From: Crotalaria pallida
Lineage: Eukaryota > Streptophyta > Magnoliopsida > Fabales > Fabaceae
Direction of reading: 5' to 3'
DNA: 64,000 bases
Assembly (NCBI GenBank): GCA_037953625.1
Contig: CM075650.1
Coordinates: forward strand, 9,938,501-10,002,500
Shown here: positions 21,284 through 32,125 of the stretch, piece by piece
Position numbering within the stretch: the stretch's first letter is position 1
Layout: every line of letters starts with the position of its first letter
Notes under the pieces: model-generated
Databases searched by the model: none
What the model saw: only the letters and a program-made list of their open reading frames with translations
Told to the model about the DNA's origin: nothing
Made by a program: the position numbers and the translations under genes

Positions 21284-22077
21284 GGGCTTTTATTTTGCCA
21301 CCCCAGTGTCTATGGATGTCATCCCAATTTTTAAAATAATACCCATTATGCCCTTTTAAAAAAACAAGAATTTTACACGGGTCGTAGGGGGTACTTACGA
21401 CCTGCAGGTCGTAGCACCCCCTTACGACCCTTTAAAAAACTAAGTTTTGACACGGGTCGTAAGCAGGTGCTACGACCTCAGGTCGTAACACCCTATTACG
21501 ACCTGTCTTAAAACATGGTTTTTTAAACGGCCGTCAGCAGGTGTTACGACCTGCAGGTCGTCAGCAGGTGTTACGACCTGACCCTTTTTGTTTTTTTTTT
21601 TTAAATTTTTTTTTACGACCATTGAGGAACTGCACTCCCTGTAAACCAATAGAACACAAACTTATATGTAGCCTGGGTGATCCTAAGCCATGCATCAGCC
21701 GCAATATTACCACAAGCACTTGGATCCAGTTCTTGGCTATTGGTGAAATAAAACTTGAAGTTTCCTTCTTTGGAATCTGACAGGTTGTAACACCTGCTGA
21801 CGACCTACAGGTCGTAACACTTGCTGACGGCCGTTTAAAAAACCATGTTTTAAGACAGGTCGTAATAGGGTGGTACGACCTGAGGTCGTAGCACCTGCTT
21901 ACGACCCGTGTCAAAACTTAGTTTTTTAAAGAGTCGTAAAGGGGTGTTACGACCTGCAGGTCGTAAGTACTCCCTACGACCCGTGTAAAATTCTTGTTTT
22001 TTTAAAAGGGCATAATGAGTATTATTTTAAGGATTAGGGTAACATCCATAGACACTGGGATGGCAAAATAAAAACCC
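21284..22077. mobile_element. 794-bp fold-back transposon with a captured coding-like core
   Basis: Inverted arms of about 330 bp, with GGGCTTTTATTTTGCCACCC at the left and its near-perfect inverse at 22058-22077. They are flanked by an 8-bp direct repeat AAAAAAGG (21276-21283 and 22078-22085). The arms are made of repeated ACGACCTGCAGGTCGT-type palindromes, about ten in all, with no similarity to neighbouring MITEs. The unpaired centre (21613-21780) is of different composition and is open on the minus strand. Class uncertain: Mutator-like by arm length and target duplication. Confidence 0.75.
21613..21780 (-). pseudogene. Coding-like fragment in the loop of the fold-back element
   Basis: On the minus strand 55 consecutive codons are open and have protein-like composition, beginning SDSKEGNFKFYFTNSQ and ending FYWFTGSAVPQWS. 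The stop is TAA made by the arm sequence. There is no ATG in this frame before the fragment, so it would be an internal piece of a host exon. I do not recognise the donor protein. It is GC-richer than the arms and not repeated elsewhere in the window. Confidence 0.4.
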
Positions 22078-22085
22078 AAAAAAGG

Positions 22086-23244
22086 TGGGTAAATAATTAT
22101 GAGTTCAAGAATTTGAACCCCGCAAATTATTCAGAAATCCCAAAATTTATATTAATACCTAAACCAATCTTCTCTCATCCTAAACCACATTCTTTCTCTC
22201 TGTGTTCCAAACTCTCTAATCATATTACCTTCTCCACTTCCACCCTGCTAAACCCCCCTGCCGCTCTTCCTACCTGCACCCCGCCTCAACACACCCACAA
22301 CAGCCACAACTATTGTCACCGCTGCTCCTTCTTAATTCTCTATCTGTCGTCATTCTTTATCTCTCTCTCATTTCCGTTCTTCATCTTCTACTTAGAGAGA
22401 GAAAGAAAAGATATGAAAGAACATGCCTAACTTATTCTTCTACTCCCCATCAAGGGTAAAAGAGTCTCTTATTTCTGTCAGGAAACTAGTGAACGAATTT
22501 ATGGCTAAAGAGAATAGTCATAAATGTGATCTCACAAAAACGGGTGATTAGAAAGAAAAAAAAAGTAGGAAGAAAAACCTCAAACCCATTCTATCTTGAA
22601 TGTGTTAGAAAAGTTTAGTTTTTTTTATTGACCGTGTTGCAATTAAATGGGCATTCAGCAGTGAATATGTCACACAAATTTGGATATATTCTTACTCATC
22701 TTCATGTGTGTGTGGTGGTGGTGGGATTTAGGATTAGAGGAAGATGAGAATTAGGGTTTGGAAGATGGATTTTTAAATTATGGATATTGAGTTTAAATTT
22801 CTAAACTTAATAATTATCCTTATAATGTTGTGGGTCTTCTTCTTGTATTTGAAGGCACATTTTTAGGCCCAATAACCCCATTCATTATATTGTGAGGCAA
22901 TGGGTGTATACCACTCGTGCCTTAAATGTAGTTGGTATTACCTCCACTTCTTTCAGTTTACAGCACTTCCAGGGACCAACTTCCACTTTTATACAGTCAA
23001 TCCACTCCGCAGTCCGCACTACTGCTTGATTTGTTGCCATAGGCCTAATTTTTTGGATCAGGCTGGTTTGGTCCGTAATTTAATTGTTTAAACATTTCTA
23101 CATATTGGTAGCATTGAAATAGTAGGGTGGTCGGTGGTGGATGTGCATGTGATTGTAACTGAAAAAGGATGTTGTATAAGGGTTAAAGTATGAGAAATTA
23201 TTAGTTGGTCAAAGACAATCATGTTAATTATGGTTCAAATTAAC
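22086..23244. other. Intergenic, no gene supported
   Basis: A pyrimidine-rich stretch (22165-22390) resembles a plant 5' untranslated region but leads into no convincing coding exon. The frames at 22113-22430 and 22900-23091 have low-complexity or non-protein-like composition. Nothing else recognised. Confidence 0.35.
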
Positions 23245-23248
23245 GTGG

Positions 23249-23425
23249 GGTTAGTCAAGTGGTAGCTCACTTGGTCCCTTAACCAATTGGTCTCGAGTTC
23301 GAGTCTTGGGTATGGAGCAACTCCGCTGGGAGACCCCTACCGCTTAGTGCGAGCTCAGTTGGGTCGGACCGGATGAGTCGAATTCTGGATAAACCAGATT
23401 CGGATACCAGTTGGTGTACACAAAA
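23249..23425 (+). mobile_element. tRNA-derived SINE
   Basis: The tRNA-like head has A-box-like TAGTCAAGTGGTAGCTCAC and B-box-like GAGTTCGAGTC spaced as in a tRNA gene, followed by a tRNA-unrelated GC-rich body and a short A-rich end (ACACAAAAAAGAA). A clear target duplication was not found. It is a third sequence type of SINE in this window. Confidence 0.7.
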
Positions 23426-23442
23426 AAGAACCAATTATAATA

Positions 23443-23697
23443 GGTAAAATTATTAGATTGATTCCTTAAGTTATTTTTTAGTTGTCACCATAAGAAATTT
23501 TTTAAAAAAAATCATTAAACCATTTTTTTCAATACGTGGCATCAATAGTTGAGTGACACGTGTCACTTAACGGAAAAAATTTAGGGAAATGATTGATTTG
23601 TTAAACGGCAACTAAGACTTATTTAAAACGAAAAAAATGTTACGGGACGAAATTGCAACTAAAAAATAACTTACAGGACCAATCTAGCGGTTTTGCC
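23443..23697. mobile_element. Mutator-like fold-back MITE
   Basis: Left arm GGTAAAATTATTAGATTGA with TAAGTTATTTTTTAGTTG; right arm is the inverse, ending AATCTAGCGGTTTTGCC. It is flanked by ATTATAATA (23434-23442) and ATTATAATG (23698-23706), a 9-bp duplication with one mismatch. Non-coding. Confidence 0.75.
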
Positions 23698-23787
23698 ATT
23701 ATAATGATTTATAATATAAATAATTATCCGTTTTTGTTATCCTTTTTATATGGTAAATTAGGATTGGCGTGAATATAGATGACATGG

Positions 23788-23788
<1 letters not shown>

Positions 23789-23836
<48 letters not shown>
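23789..23836. repeat. (AT)n microsatellite
   Basis: About 23 uninterrupted AT units. Confidence 0.95.
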
Positions 23837-23839
<3 letters not shown>

Positions 23840-23918
23840 AAAGCATTTTTCTCATCCTATTCCTAGGTAATGTACTAATTTCCTCGAAACTGATGGCTAA
23901 TAAAAGTATAAATCTGTG

Positions 23919-23920
<2 letters not shown>

Positions 23921-23962
<42 letters not shown>
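23921..23962. repeat. (AT)n microsatellite
   Basis: About 21 AT units, 84 bases after the first run. Confidence 0.95.
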
Positions 23963-23964
<2 letters not shown>

Positions 23965-24451
23965 ACGTAGCATACATTAAAGGAATAAGACATATTTTTT
24001 CGGGTCTTTAATATGGAAAAAAAAAGATATATCTTATACTCCTAGGCTTTTCGGTTTTGAAATAAAATTTGTCTTATAAAAAAATATATATTTATCTAGG
24101 CCTCAAATATAAAAAAAAGTTAATAAACTTTTTAATCCAATATAATTATTCTTAAAATGTTTCTAAAAAATGTTATTTTGTTCAATTTTTATTTTATTAT
24201 CAATGCAACTTTCTTAAAATAGATCTATTTGTTATCAATTTGAAAAAAATAAATACATTAAACTAACTTTTTTTTTTATTTAGAAAAAACCCTCATTCCA
24301 CAAGCACATTCAAAAATAAAACAAAGTTAAGATCCCGAAGAATAACAGGATCCAAAAAAACTAAGAGCTAGAGTTCATGCAATAATAATGGAGCTATTAC
24401 ATCACCAACTAGAAAAATTAACATAACAATGAGTAAATCTTATAGCTGATT
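23963..24451. other. Intergenic, AT-rich
   Basis: No gene seen. The phrase ACTCCTAGGCTTTTCGG (near 24040) resembles one end of the Stowaway-like MITE at 35355, but the other end is missing. Confidence 0.35.
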
Positions 24452-27142
24452 TGTAACACCTTACATTAATTATCCTTAATTACCCATTATTAAAATAGTG
24501 AAATTAAAATTTTCCTTTTTAACTTATTAAAATTTCCCGTCAAACGGACGAAGTTTCCTTTGTTTTTCGGACTTTCCAAAAATTAGTTTTTCTTCAAAAC
24601 CTGATAAGCAAATTCATTTCAATAACCAGAAGGCCAGCAAGGCATATCAACAACATATATCATATCTTGGTACATCAGCATGCACACTCACAGCATCATA
24701 GTATAAATATCATAGTAAAGCAGCATTATAAACAAATTTTGGAATTTCACTTTCCCCAAAGACTCCTTTCCCCAAAGGAGTTGTCCTGGACCCACCCAAA
24801 AGATATATTTACATATTTACATAATCAAAACGAATCACATCATCATATCAAGGCCCATGACATTTCCATGTCCCACTAAATAAACCCTACACTCCCTGTA
24901 AGGGAGGGTACTCCTGCTCGGTCGGACTATGTGCTAGCTCGGACACAGTACCTGTGGAATAATGGTAAGGAGGTGAGCATTACACATAAAGTAGGAATAA
25001 CAGTTTCTGATATGACATAATAATCGACTAAGCCAAACACACATAATTCACATAATCATCTAGTCATTCATATCATGCTCACAGACACATCAGAAACAGA
25101 TTGTTAGTTTTCTCATCCTATTCACTTTCACAGTTATTTATTCTCATAATATTTCCCCTCTCTTATTTCTCACCTTTTCGTTCTCTGTCCCTCATTCTCC
25201 TGTTTTATCATATCTTCTTAACCTTTTCTTTATTACTGTCTTTCATATTATCTTTCTTTCTTTCGATCACATCTTTCATTATTCTTTAGGATATTGTAAG
25301 TATTCATCTTTACGTACGGTCCGATTCGCGCCACATCGCAGTCGGCCGCACGATGTAAGTGTGTATTATTTATTTGTGTGCACGGTCCGATTCGCGTCAC
25401 ATCGTAGTCGACCACGGGTACGATCCGATTCGCATCACATCGCAGTCGGAGCGTACGATCCGATTCGCGCCACATCGCAGTCGGTCGCACAAGTTTAATG
25501 TATATTTTCATTATCACGCCTGGTCGATTCGCGGCTTATCGCAGTCGACCTCGCATTATTATATTTTTATTATTATCGCGCTTGGTCGATTCGCGGCTTA
25601 TCGCAGTCGACCTCGCATTATTATGTTTTTATTTTTATCGCGTCTGGTCGATTCGCGGCTTATCGCAGTCAACCTCGCATTATTATGTTTTTATTTTTAT
25701 CGCGTCTGGTCGATTCGCGGCTTATCGCAGTCGACCTCGCATTATTATGTTTTTATTATACATTAACTCGTAATTCTCTTTTTATCTATCACTTTCCTTT
25801 TCAATTGTTCACTCATCACTCCCATGATCATTATGCTTCAACTTTTATCTTGCCCATGTAATTATTTCATTCACCTATCCATTTTCACCTATCAATTACT
25901 AACTCTTTATATTTACACTTCCTAAGTCCCTAATCAATTTATTATTCTCAATTAACATTCAATCACTTCACAACGATAAACACATATATCACATGTCATC
26001 ATCACATATAAGTTCACAACCATCATTGTTTCCTTGATTCTTAGCTCTAGTTATATATTCTATCAACTACCCTAATGTGTAAAATCCTAAACTAACAACA
26101 AATTCTTAGCAAGCATTATATACATACTAGAAACTTATCCCTAAAAAAGGGTAATACCCACTCCTTACCTCAAGGGTGATGAGAGATAAGGAGACCTTGA
26201 GTTCAAGATTAACTTTGTGCCCTAGCTCCTAGAGCCTTAAACTTTTGAACCTCTTGATGTGTCTTAACCAAGCTACAATGAGGTGGAGAGGAACCTTGTC
26301 TAGTGGGGATTGAGAAGGAGGAAGAGGACTTGACTTCACTTGATCTTGGGATGGAGGCATGTGTATGCTTGATTCTCCATAGCTAGAAAGCTTGAAAAAT
26401 CAATGGAGATAGGGAGAGAGAGTCACGAGTATTGAGGGAGTATTGGGGGTGGTTCTTGGTTGATTTCTTGATGAGAGTTTGATGGAGATAATGAATATGA
26501 TGATTATGGGACTTGATTTCTATGGTTTATTTGGATGATGATGATGCTTGCTTCTTTAAACATGGAAGAGAAGGAGAAGATGAAGTGTGAGGAAGATGAA
26601 GTGTGATTGTTGTGTTGTTGTTGTTATGTTGTGTTTTTGCTTTATTGCCTTTCTTGCAAGAGGGGTTGCATTGTGTGGCCCAAAATTAGTGGCTTCTTGG
26701 AGAATCCACCTTTGTGTGGTCTCCAAGTCTTATTATTTTTTTTCAACTCTAACGAGGTGGTAATCGATTACCTTGTCAGATTTTCATCCCTTGTATTTTC
26801 AAAATGTCATATCTCCTTCGTTACCCGTTGGATCTTGTTCAAATTTGAAATCAAGCTTCTTAGGACCCTTATCTTCACATCCAACGGTGGAATTTGTGTT
26901 TAAAGTTGTAAATATTTTATTTCTAATTTCCTAATATAGGGTGTTTATAACACCGAAAACACCGTTTCTAATGCTCTTTTGTTCATCTCTAAGCCTCCTA
27001 TCTGACGCCAATGCTTCTTAACTCCTTTATGGAACTCAAAGGAATCCTAATTGCATCACCTTAAACCTCCTTTAGCTTAATCATCATTTCCCAATCTGAT
27101 AATCATTTAATTATTCTTGGAATTAAAATTCGGGATGTTACA
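24452..27142 (-). mobile_element. 2.7-kb solo LTR, probably Ty3/gypsy
   Basis: On the minus strand it begins TGTAACATCCCGAATTTTAA, a start common in plant chromovirus-type Ty3/gypsy LTRs, and ends GGTGTTACA. Flanks are TGATT (24447-24451) and TAATT (27143-27147), a 5-bp duplication with one change. There is no internal domain, as expected after LTR-LTR recombination. It contains tandem repeats at 25313-25760 and a pyrimidine-rich tract (25100-25290). Short frames inside are repeat translations. Confidence 0.72.
25313..25760. repeat. Tandem repeats in the solo LTR (two related unit types)
   Basis: Four copies, about 62 bp apart, of TCGATTCGCGGCTTATCGCA then GTCGACCTCGCATTATTAT (25518-25760). 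They are preceded by four shorter, less regular copies of CCGATTCGCGCCACATCGCA (25320-25490). The two types share the ATTCGCG/CATCGCAGTCG core, so the second probably arose from the first. Confidence 0.88.
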
Positions 27143-27240
27143 TAATTCTCTCTTAATCATTGAAGCTATGCTCACTTGCTAATCTGTCTTTAGTTTGGAG
27201 GACGGATTCCAGACCAAAGAAAAACGAAATATATTGAAAA

Positions 27241-27313
27241 TGGAGATGTGGGGTATCAATCCCTTTATCTCTCACATGCTAAGCAAGCACTCTACCATCA
27301 GAGCTACATCCCA
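27241..27313 (-). pseudogene. tRNA-Ala(AGC)-like sequence, probably a pseudogene
   Basis: On the minus strand the sequence follows plant tRNA-Ala layout: GATGTAGCTC, D-loop TGATGGTA, anticodon loop TTAGCAT (anticodon AGC), T-loop ATTGATA and acceptor CATCTCC plus A. The first acceptor pair is T-C, two T-stem pairs are broken (AAGGG against CCCCA), and two anticodon-stem pairs are wobble. This degree of decay argues against a working tRNA. There is no intron. A T-rich terminator is not obvious. Confidence 0.65.
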
Positions 27314-27799
27314 TGTACCAATTGATTTTCTTAATAAATGTAAAATTATGTTTTTTCTTCTTATAATAGAGACGGAATATTACACAATAAACTATAAAAA
27401 GAAGAAAACACTTGTCAAAATAACGTAATGGAATCAAGTAAATCATCAACTCCCAAACAATTTTTTTTTGTGTCAAATGTTGAAAACATTAATGAAGTTA
27501 GTTCGTAAATAATACTCTCTCAGTTGTTTTTTAGCATATATAAAAATTTATTTTTGTATAAATGTTTTTTTTTTAAATTAATATAATATTAATTATTTTT
27601 TTTTATAATTTTATGATCACCTAGTTATAAAGAGATATTATAAGCAGAAAAATTTAATAAATAATAATAATAACTATAATTATAAGAGAGATAAATAATA
27701 AATAAGATAAATACTACAATTAATTTAATTTAAAAAGACACTGCATTTCTTAATCTAAGTATTGTATCTTAGAAGGATACTTAAAGGGGAACAAAGAAA
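27314..27799. other. Intergenic, AT-rich
   Basis: No gene. Runs of T and TAATAA words from 27560 to 27730. The ends of 27513-27770 (ACTCTCTCAGTTG, TTAGAAGGATAC) may be a decayed MITE. Not certain. Confidence 0.35.
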
Positions 27800-28122
27800 G
27801 GTTTTGTTTGGATTGATGGTATGTGGTGGAATGAAATGGAATGGGATGAAATTTAATTAAATTTCATTGTTTGGATTGTTTAAATTAGGAATCAGTGGAA
27901 TGGTATATGATGGAATGGATTCCATCCAATCTCATCCAAAACCTCCTTTTTTGTTTCACCCAATTTGGGGGTAGTTGAAGAAATCATTTATTTAATTTCA
28001 TTCCATCACAAAATACCAAAACAATGGAATGGTAAACTAATATTATTCCATTCCGTTCCACCCCACTCCATCTTATCCTACTCCATTCCGCTTCATTCAA
28101 CATTGTATATCCAAACATAGCC
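27800..28122. mobile_element. Fold-back MITE (hAT- or Mutator-like)
   Basis: Inverted ends GGTTTTGTTTGGATTGATGG and ATATCCAAACATAGCC, with inner arms rich in GGAATGGAATGG/CCATTCCATT. Flanked by AAAGAAA (27793-27799 and 28123-28129), with seven or eight bases shared. 323 bp, non-coding. The CACTA element starts ten bases after its end. Confidence 0.75.
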
Positions 28123-28152
28123 AAAGAAAGTACACTAGTACAGATCTGTCAT

Positions 28153-28625
28153 TTCAGACCGGTTCCGCACCCCATTTCAGACCGGTTCCGAACCAGTCTT
28201 AAAAGTGGCGGTCTTATTGCTATGCCTTTAAATGAGACTGGTTCTGAACCGGTCTCGTTCCCAACTAAAGAGACTGGTTCCGAACCAGTCTGAAAATCAA
28301 AAATTAACCAGTCTCTATCAAACTAAGAACCAGTCTGATTGAGTGATTTGAACCGGTCTGAAAACAAAAAAATAACCAGTCTCATTGAGTATTTTGAACC
28401 GATCTCATTGAGTATTTTGAACCGGTCTCATTAAGTATTTTGAACCGGTCTCATTGAGTATTTTGAACCGGTCTCATTGAGTATTTTGAACCAGTCTCAA
28501 TTAATTTTTTTTTTGCTTTTTGAACCGGTCTCATTGAGCGTTTTGAACCGATCTCATTAAAATCTGAACCAGATCTCAATTAAATTTTTAACCAGTCTCG
28601 TTTGATGTTTTCAACCGGTCTCAAT
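28153..28625. repeat. Left subterminal repeats of the CACTA element
   Basis: About fifteen copies of GAACCGGTCTCATT or AACCAGTCT words, several at a regular spacing of about 24 bases (28395-28500). CACTA transposase-binding repeats occupy this position in known elements; the binding role here is inferred. Confidence 0.85.
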
Positions 28626-29620
28626 TAAAAAAAACACATAAATATATAATAAAACTAATAAATAATAATTATCTAGACATAACTAGATTCTAAAATTATA
28701 TTATAAAAACCACGTTATATGCATATCTAGTACAAGATTGATCAACACAAGTATATAACACTATGCCTAGTGAAACTAACATAAACTACACAAAAGTCTT
28801 ATATCTAGAGCGATAAGCTGCAAACTATCCCTTCCTGAATCAAAAATGCATCATTCTATCTTCTCCAGCCATCACATCCTGCCTTCCTCGATCCAACAAT
28901 CTATCAAGATAGAATATAAAAACATATCTGCAAGTGAAATATATAGCTTTCCATGGTAAGAAGAAACATAAAATTTCTAAATATAGATCCAAAGTATGTA
29001 ATATAAAACAATTCCTGCAGCCACTTAGATTCCATTTGAAAACTAATTTGCCAAACAGATAAGTGCTAATAAAATTAGGAGCATATATACTCAACTGCTT
29101 TAAAAAAATCTTCCATTCACTCATCAGATCCAATAAGGTATGACATTATGACAATTAAAAGCTACTGGTATGTAAGTGCTAATTGCTCCATTTGTGTGTA
29201 CTATCTCCTAAATGATCATAAGTTTTGATTATTTGTGTTGATTAAAAGGATATAATTGCACAAATTTACTCTTCCAAAACATGGTGGAACAGTTATATAA
29301 TTTTAAATTGAAAACTGACTGAATGTGGAATACATCAATTTTTGCACAGAGCACCAATTTTTTCACAGTATGGCATTGGATTCCACCAATATGCATATTG
29401 CAGAGAAAAAACTTTAATAGTAGTTTTAAACAGAAAACCTGAATGGCAGTTTACATGAAATTTTCTATGAAATCTGTTTGCTGTTTTTGATACTCAATAC
29501 CAGAAGTTAAGCAGAAAACAAGCTATTCAAAAATAGGGATCAAGAAATTTTATTTTGTGAGATAAATATAGGAGAAATTAATCAACAACCAAGATGTGTC
29601 AAATAAAAATCCTGAATTAC
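28626..29620. other. Interior of the CACTA element without recognised exons
   Basis: AT-rich, intron-like DNA on the 3' side of the captured fructokinase exons. I find no further fructokinase exon; the conserved C-terminal exon is absent. A minus-strand frame at 28840-29133 has no recognisable motif. Confidence 0.45.
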
Positions 29621-30571
29621 CTTGAGAACATTTTGGTCAGAAGCTATGTTATAGACAAACCCACCAACAAATGCATCACCTGCGCCGGTCGTGTCAACAG
29701 GTTTAACTTTAACACCAGCAACCCTTCCCTTAAATTCCTGCACAGAAGTTTGGTAATCACTATTAGCTAAACAATGGCGATCACTCACGAAACAATAGAA
29801 AGGCATGTGAAATTTAGTAATCCTGATTGAACACTCAAGTAGTCATCGAGTACATTACAACAAGATGGAGTTACACACATAAATTCACATTCAACAAGTC
29901 ACAGCCATCAATTTAGCCCACTGATTAAAGTAACAAATGTTGACATAATTACACAAACCAGCACAAACAAAATAAAGAAAATGATGAAATGAGGAATTAT
30001 GCCACCAATTAGACGACTGACATCATAATCAAATGACCCTGGAAGTTTACCTTGGTATAATACCGACAACCCTCCGACCCTTCAGTAACAATTCAAAATG
30101 AAACATAATCAAGAAAGGAAAATAAAACAACTTGAAATGGCATTATGAAGCATAAAAATCTTCAAGCCACATATTTTACCTGTATGACATCGGCTTCATC
30201 CCATATACTCATTATGCCTTCCCGAGAAGCCTCGGCTGATGGCCATAGTGCCAATCTCAAATTTGGATCATATGAGAGAATACAACCAGAGTCTTTAGCG
30301 ATTCTCAAAGCAGCAAGATGAGCTGACTTGCACGGCTCATCAATCAAGTTGATGGAACCGTAATGGAATATTTTAGCCTGCAATCAATGCCAAGAGTATG
30401 CTAACTTAAACCAAAGGTATTGAGACACATTTCATAAATACAAAAAGGAAATTGAAAATACCTGCTTTATGAGTTTTATATCCAGCTCTGACTCATGAAG
30501 AAGCATATCAGCACTGGGATTTCGGAAAAACAAGAACTCACGCTCACCATCTGCTCTAAGTGTAACAATTA
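29621..30571 (-). pseudogene. Captured fructokinase (PfkB family) fragment, four exons
   Basis: Four minus-strand exons with consensus GT donors. F1 (about 30571-30462) includes LRADGEREFLFFRNPSAD. F2 (30377-30180) includes FHYGSINLIDEPCKSAHLAA and SYDPNLRLALWPSAEA. F3 (about 30093-30051) is VTEGSEGCRYYTK. F4 (29737-29621) includes VKPVDTTGAGDAFVGG, the PfkB signature with the catalytic Asp of GAGD. Plant fructokinase phosphorylates fructose with ATP in the cytosol. The exons are open and splice in phase at F1-F2 and F3-F4. The start of the gene, the substrate-lid and UTEGSEG-upstream part of F3, and the C-terminal exon are missing, so no active enzyme is possible. It lies 3' of the SEC3 exons in the same direction. 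Confidence 0.88.
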
Positions 30572-31053
30572 AGAAAAGAAGTCCAGTTAAGCAGAAAGAT
30601 CAGAAAGATCAGAATGAGTTATAACTTTAATGTTCTATATCACTCAAAAGATAGTCAAGGAGAGGTTAGAGAGGGATTTTATTCTCTCCAGGGCATCTCA
30701 TAACCCTTCATGCTCATAAAAGATATTTTTTATATTTTATTTTCCAATCTTGACTCTATACAATTAAACACACAATAAATCTTGATGTCATGAGAGATAG
30801 AAGAGGGATTTTATTCTCTGTGGAATACTTCAGAACCCCTCATGCTCATTGTAGATCTTTTTTATATTTTATTTTTAAATCTTGATTGTATTCAAGTAAA
30901 CACACCAATGAATATATTTCTACTACATGCATAATGGCTAACGTCTCAGTTCATAAAAACCTGAAGTGCAAGCCTTAGCAAGAATTTTATTGCTAGATGA
31001 CTAGGAATTAAAAAATAACATCAATATGGTGTAAGAATAGTTTGATCTCAGAC

Positions 31054-32125
31054 CTCCCGGCGAAGAAGCAAGTTTAGAGAACAACAATAATCTTTTCTCA
31101 AAGGGACCAAGCAATTCTTATCAAGAATCTGCAAGTTTACAAGAAGATAATTTAGGGAGGAAAATTAAAAACTAAACAAATATAAGTATGCAAAACAAAA
31201 CCTTGAGCAAAGATTGTAGTTCATCCATACTACCTTTAAATATTGCAGAAGGCCTGCATAAGTCCTGCAGTTGAACCTCGGGTCAGCATGATCTGGACTT
31301 TTCAATTGTCCCTGCTGATTAGAGAAAGCGGACAAATCGAAGATGAATGATTCCGAGAATTAGAAAAACATACAATTCTATAAAGAATTTATGCAAAAAA
31401 TACCTGAGAAAAGTAACTTTTATCATTCATCATGAATTCAGTGAAACTAGCAAAGTAATTTCTCAAGAATTCAGAAGCTTTCCTGACAAAAGTAGATTTT
31501 AATATTTGATGTTCTCCTCGCTTCTCTTTAACCTGTAGGTGTAGAAGAAAGAACCAAAAAAAAAGATGACTTTTAGGTCCTACACATATGGCCCATACCA
31601 GCGGCAGTCAAGGGCATGAGCCAAAAATCATAGTCCTCACACATACAGTGTCTAAAACCAATAAGAAAGGAAGAAACTAATGAACTTTTTTTGAAAATAA
31701 AACAAACATGACTATACCATGAACAGTTTTGTTTCCTAAATTATCAATAACATTCTTTACCAAATATTTTGAACAAGTGAAAAGTAAAGCAAAGAACATA
31801 CAGCTCGCATTTTTGCAAAAGTAGGATCGATATTAGGCACGTCAAGACCCTGCATCGCACTTATCAACCACTCACATACATTTTGAAGCTTTTTCGGTTC
31901 ATCAAATGAATCTCCTGTCAAACATGCTGAATACTGCACCCATTGAAACATCATTAAATTAAATTCCAAGCTAAGTAAGTTCACCAAACTCAAACTACGA
32001 TAATTCACAACTCTAAGGCATAACTCAGAAGGAATACTCAGTGGCTCTAGAAGCTTATCAAGCTCAATAATGAGAGATCTTTGATTTACTGATTGCATTT
32101 CCAACTTATTATTTCGGATTTCTAT
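31054..32125 (-). pseudogene. Captured SEC3 (exocyst) fragment, five exons
   Basis: Five minus-strand exons match plant SEC3, the exocyst subunit that tethers secretory vesicles at the plasma membrane. S1 (32125 to about 32023) has KLEMQSVNQR and IELDKLLEPLSIPSE. S2 (31933-31802) has SFDEPKKLQNV and GLDVPNIDPTFAKMRA. S3 (31532-31404) is VKEKRGEHQ to MNDKSYFSQ. S4 (31311-31234) is GQLKSPDHAD to GLLQYLK. S5 (31128-31054) is ILDKNCLVPLRK to LLLRRE. Exons S2-S5 have proper AG/GT borders, keep frame and contain no stop. S1 lacks GT at the frame-keeping donor position (TT instead). About 165 codons of a protein near 900 residues long are present: a middle segment only. Confidence 0.9.

Noticed and set aside
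22113..22430. 105-codon frame with Pro/Ser/His-rich product
   Set aside because: Looks like translated pyrimidine-rich leader; no downstream exon or motif.
25359..25773. Overlapping frames with repeated RFAAYRSRP units
   Set aside because: Translation of the tandem repeat in the solo LTR.
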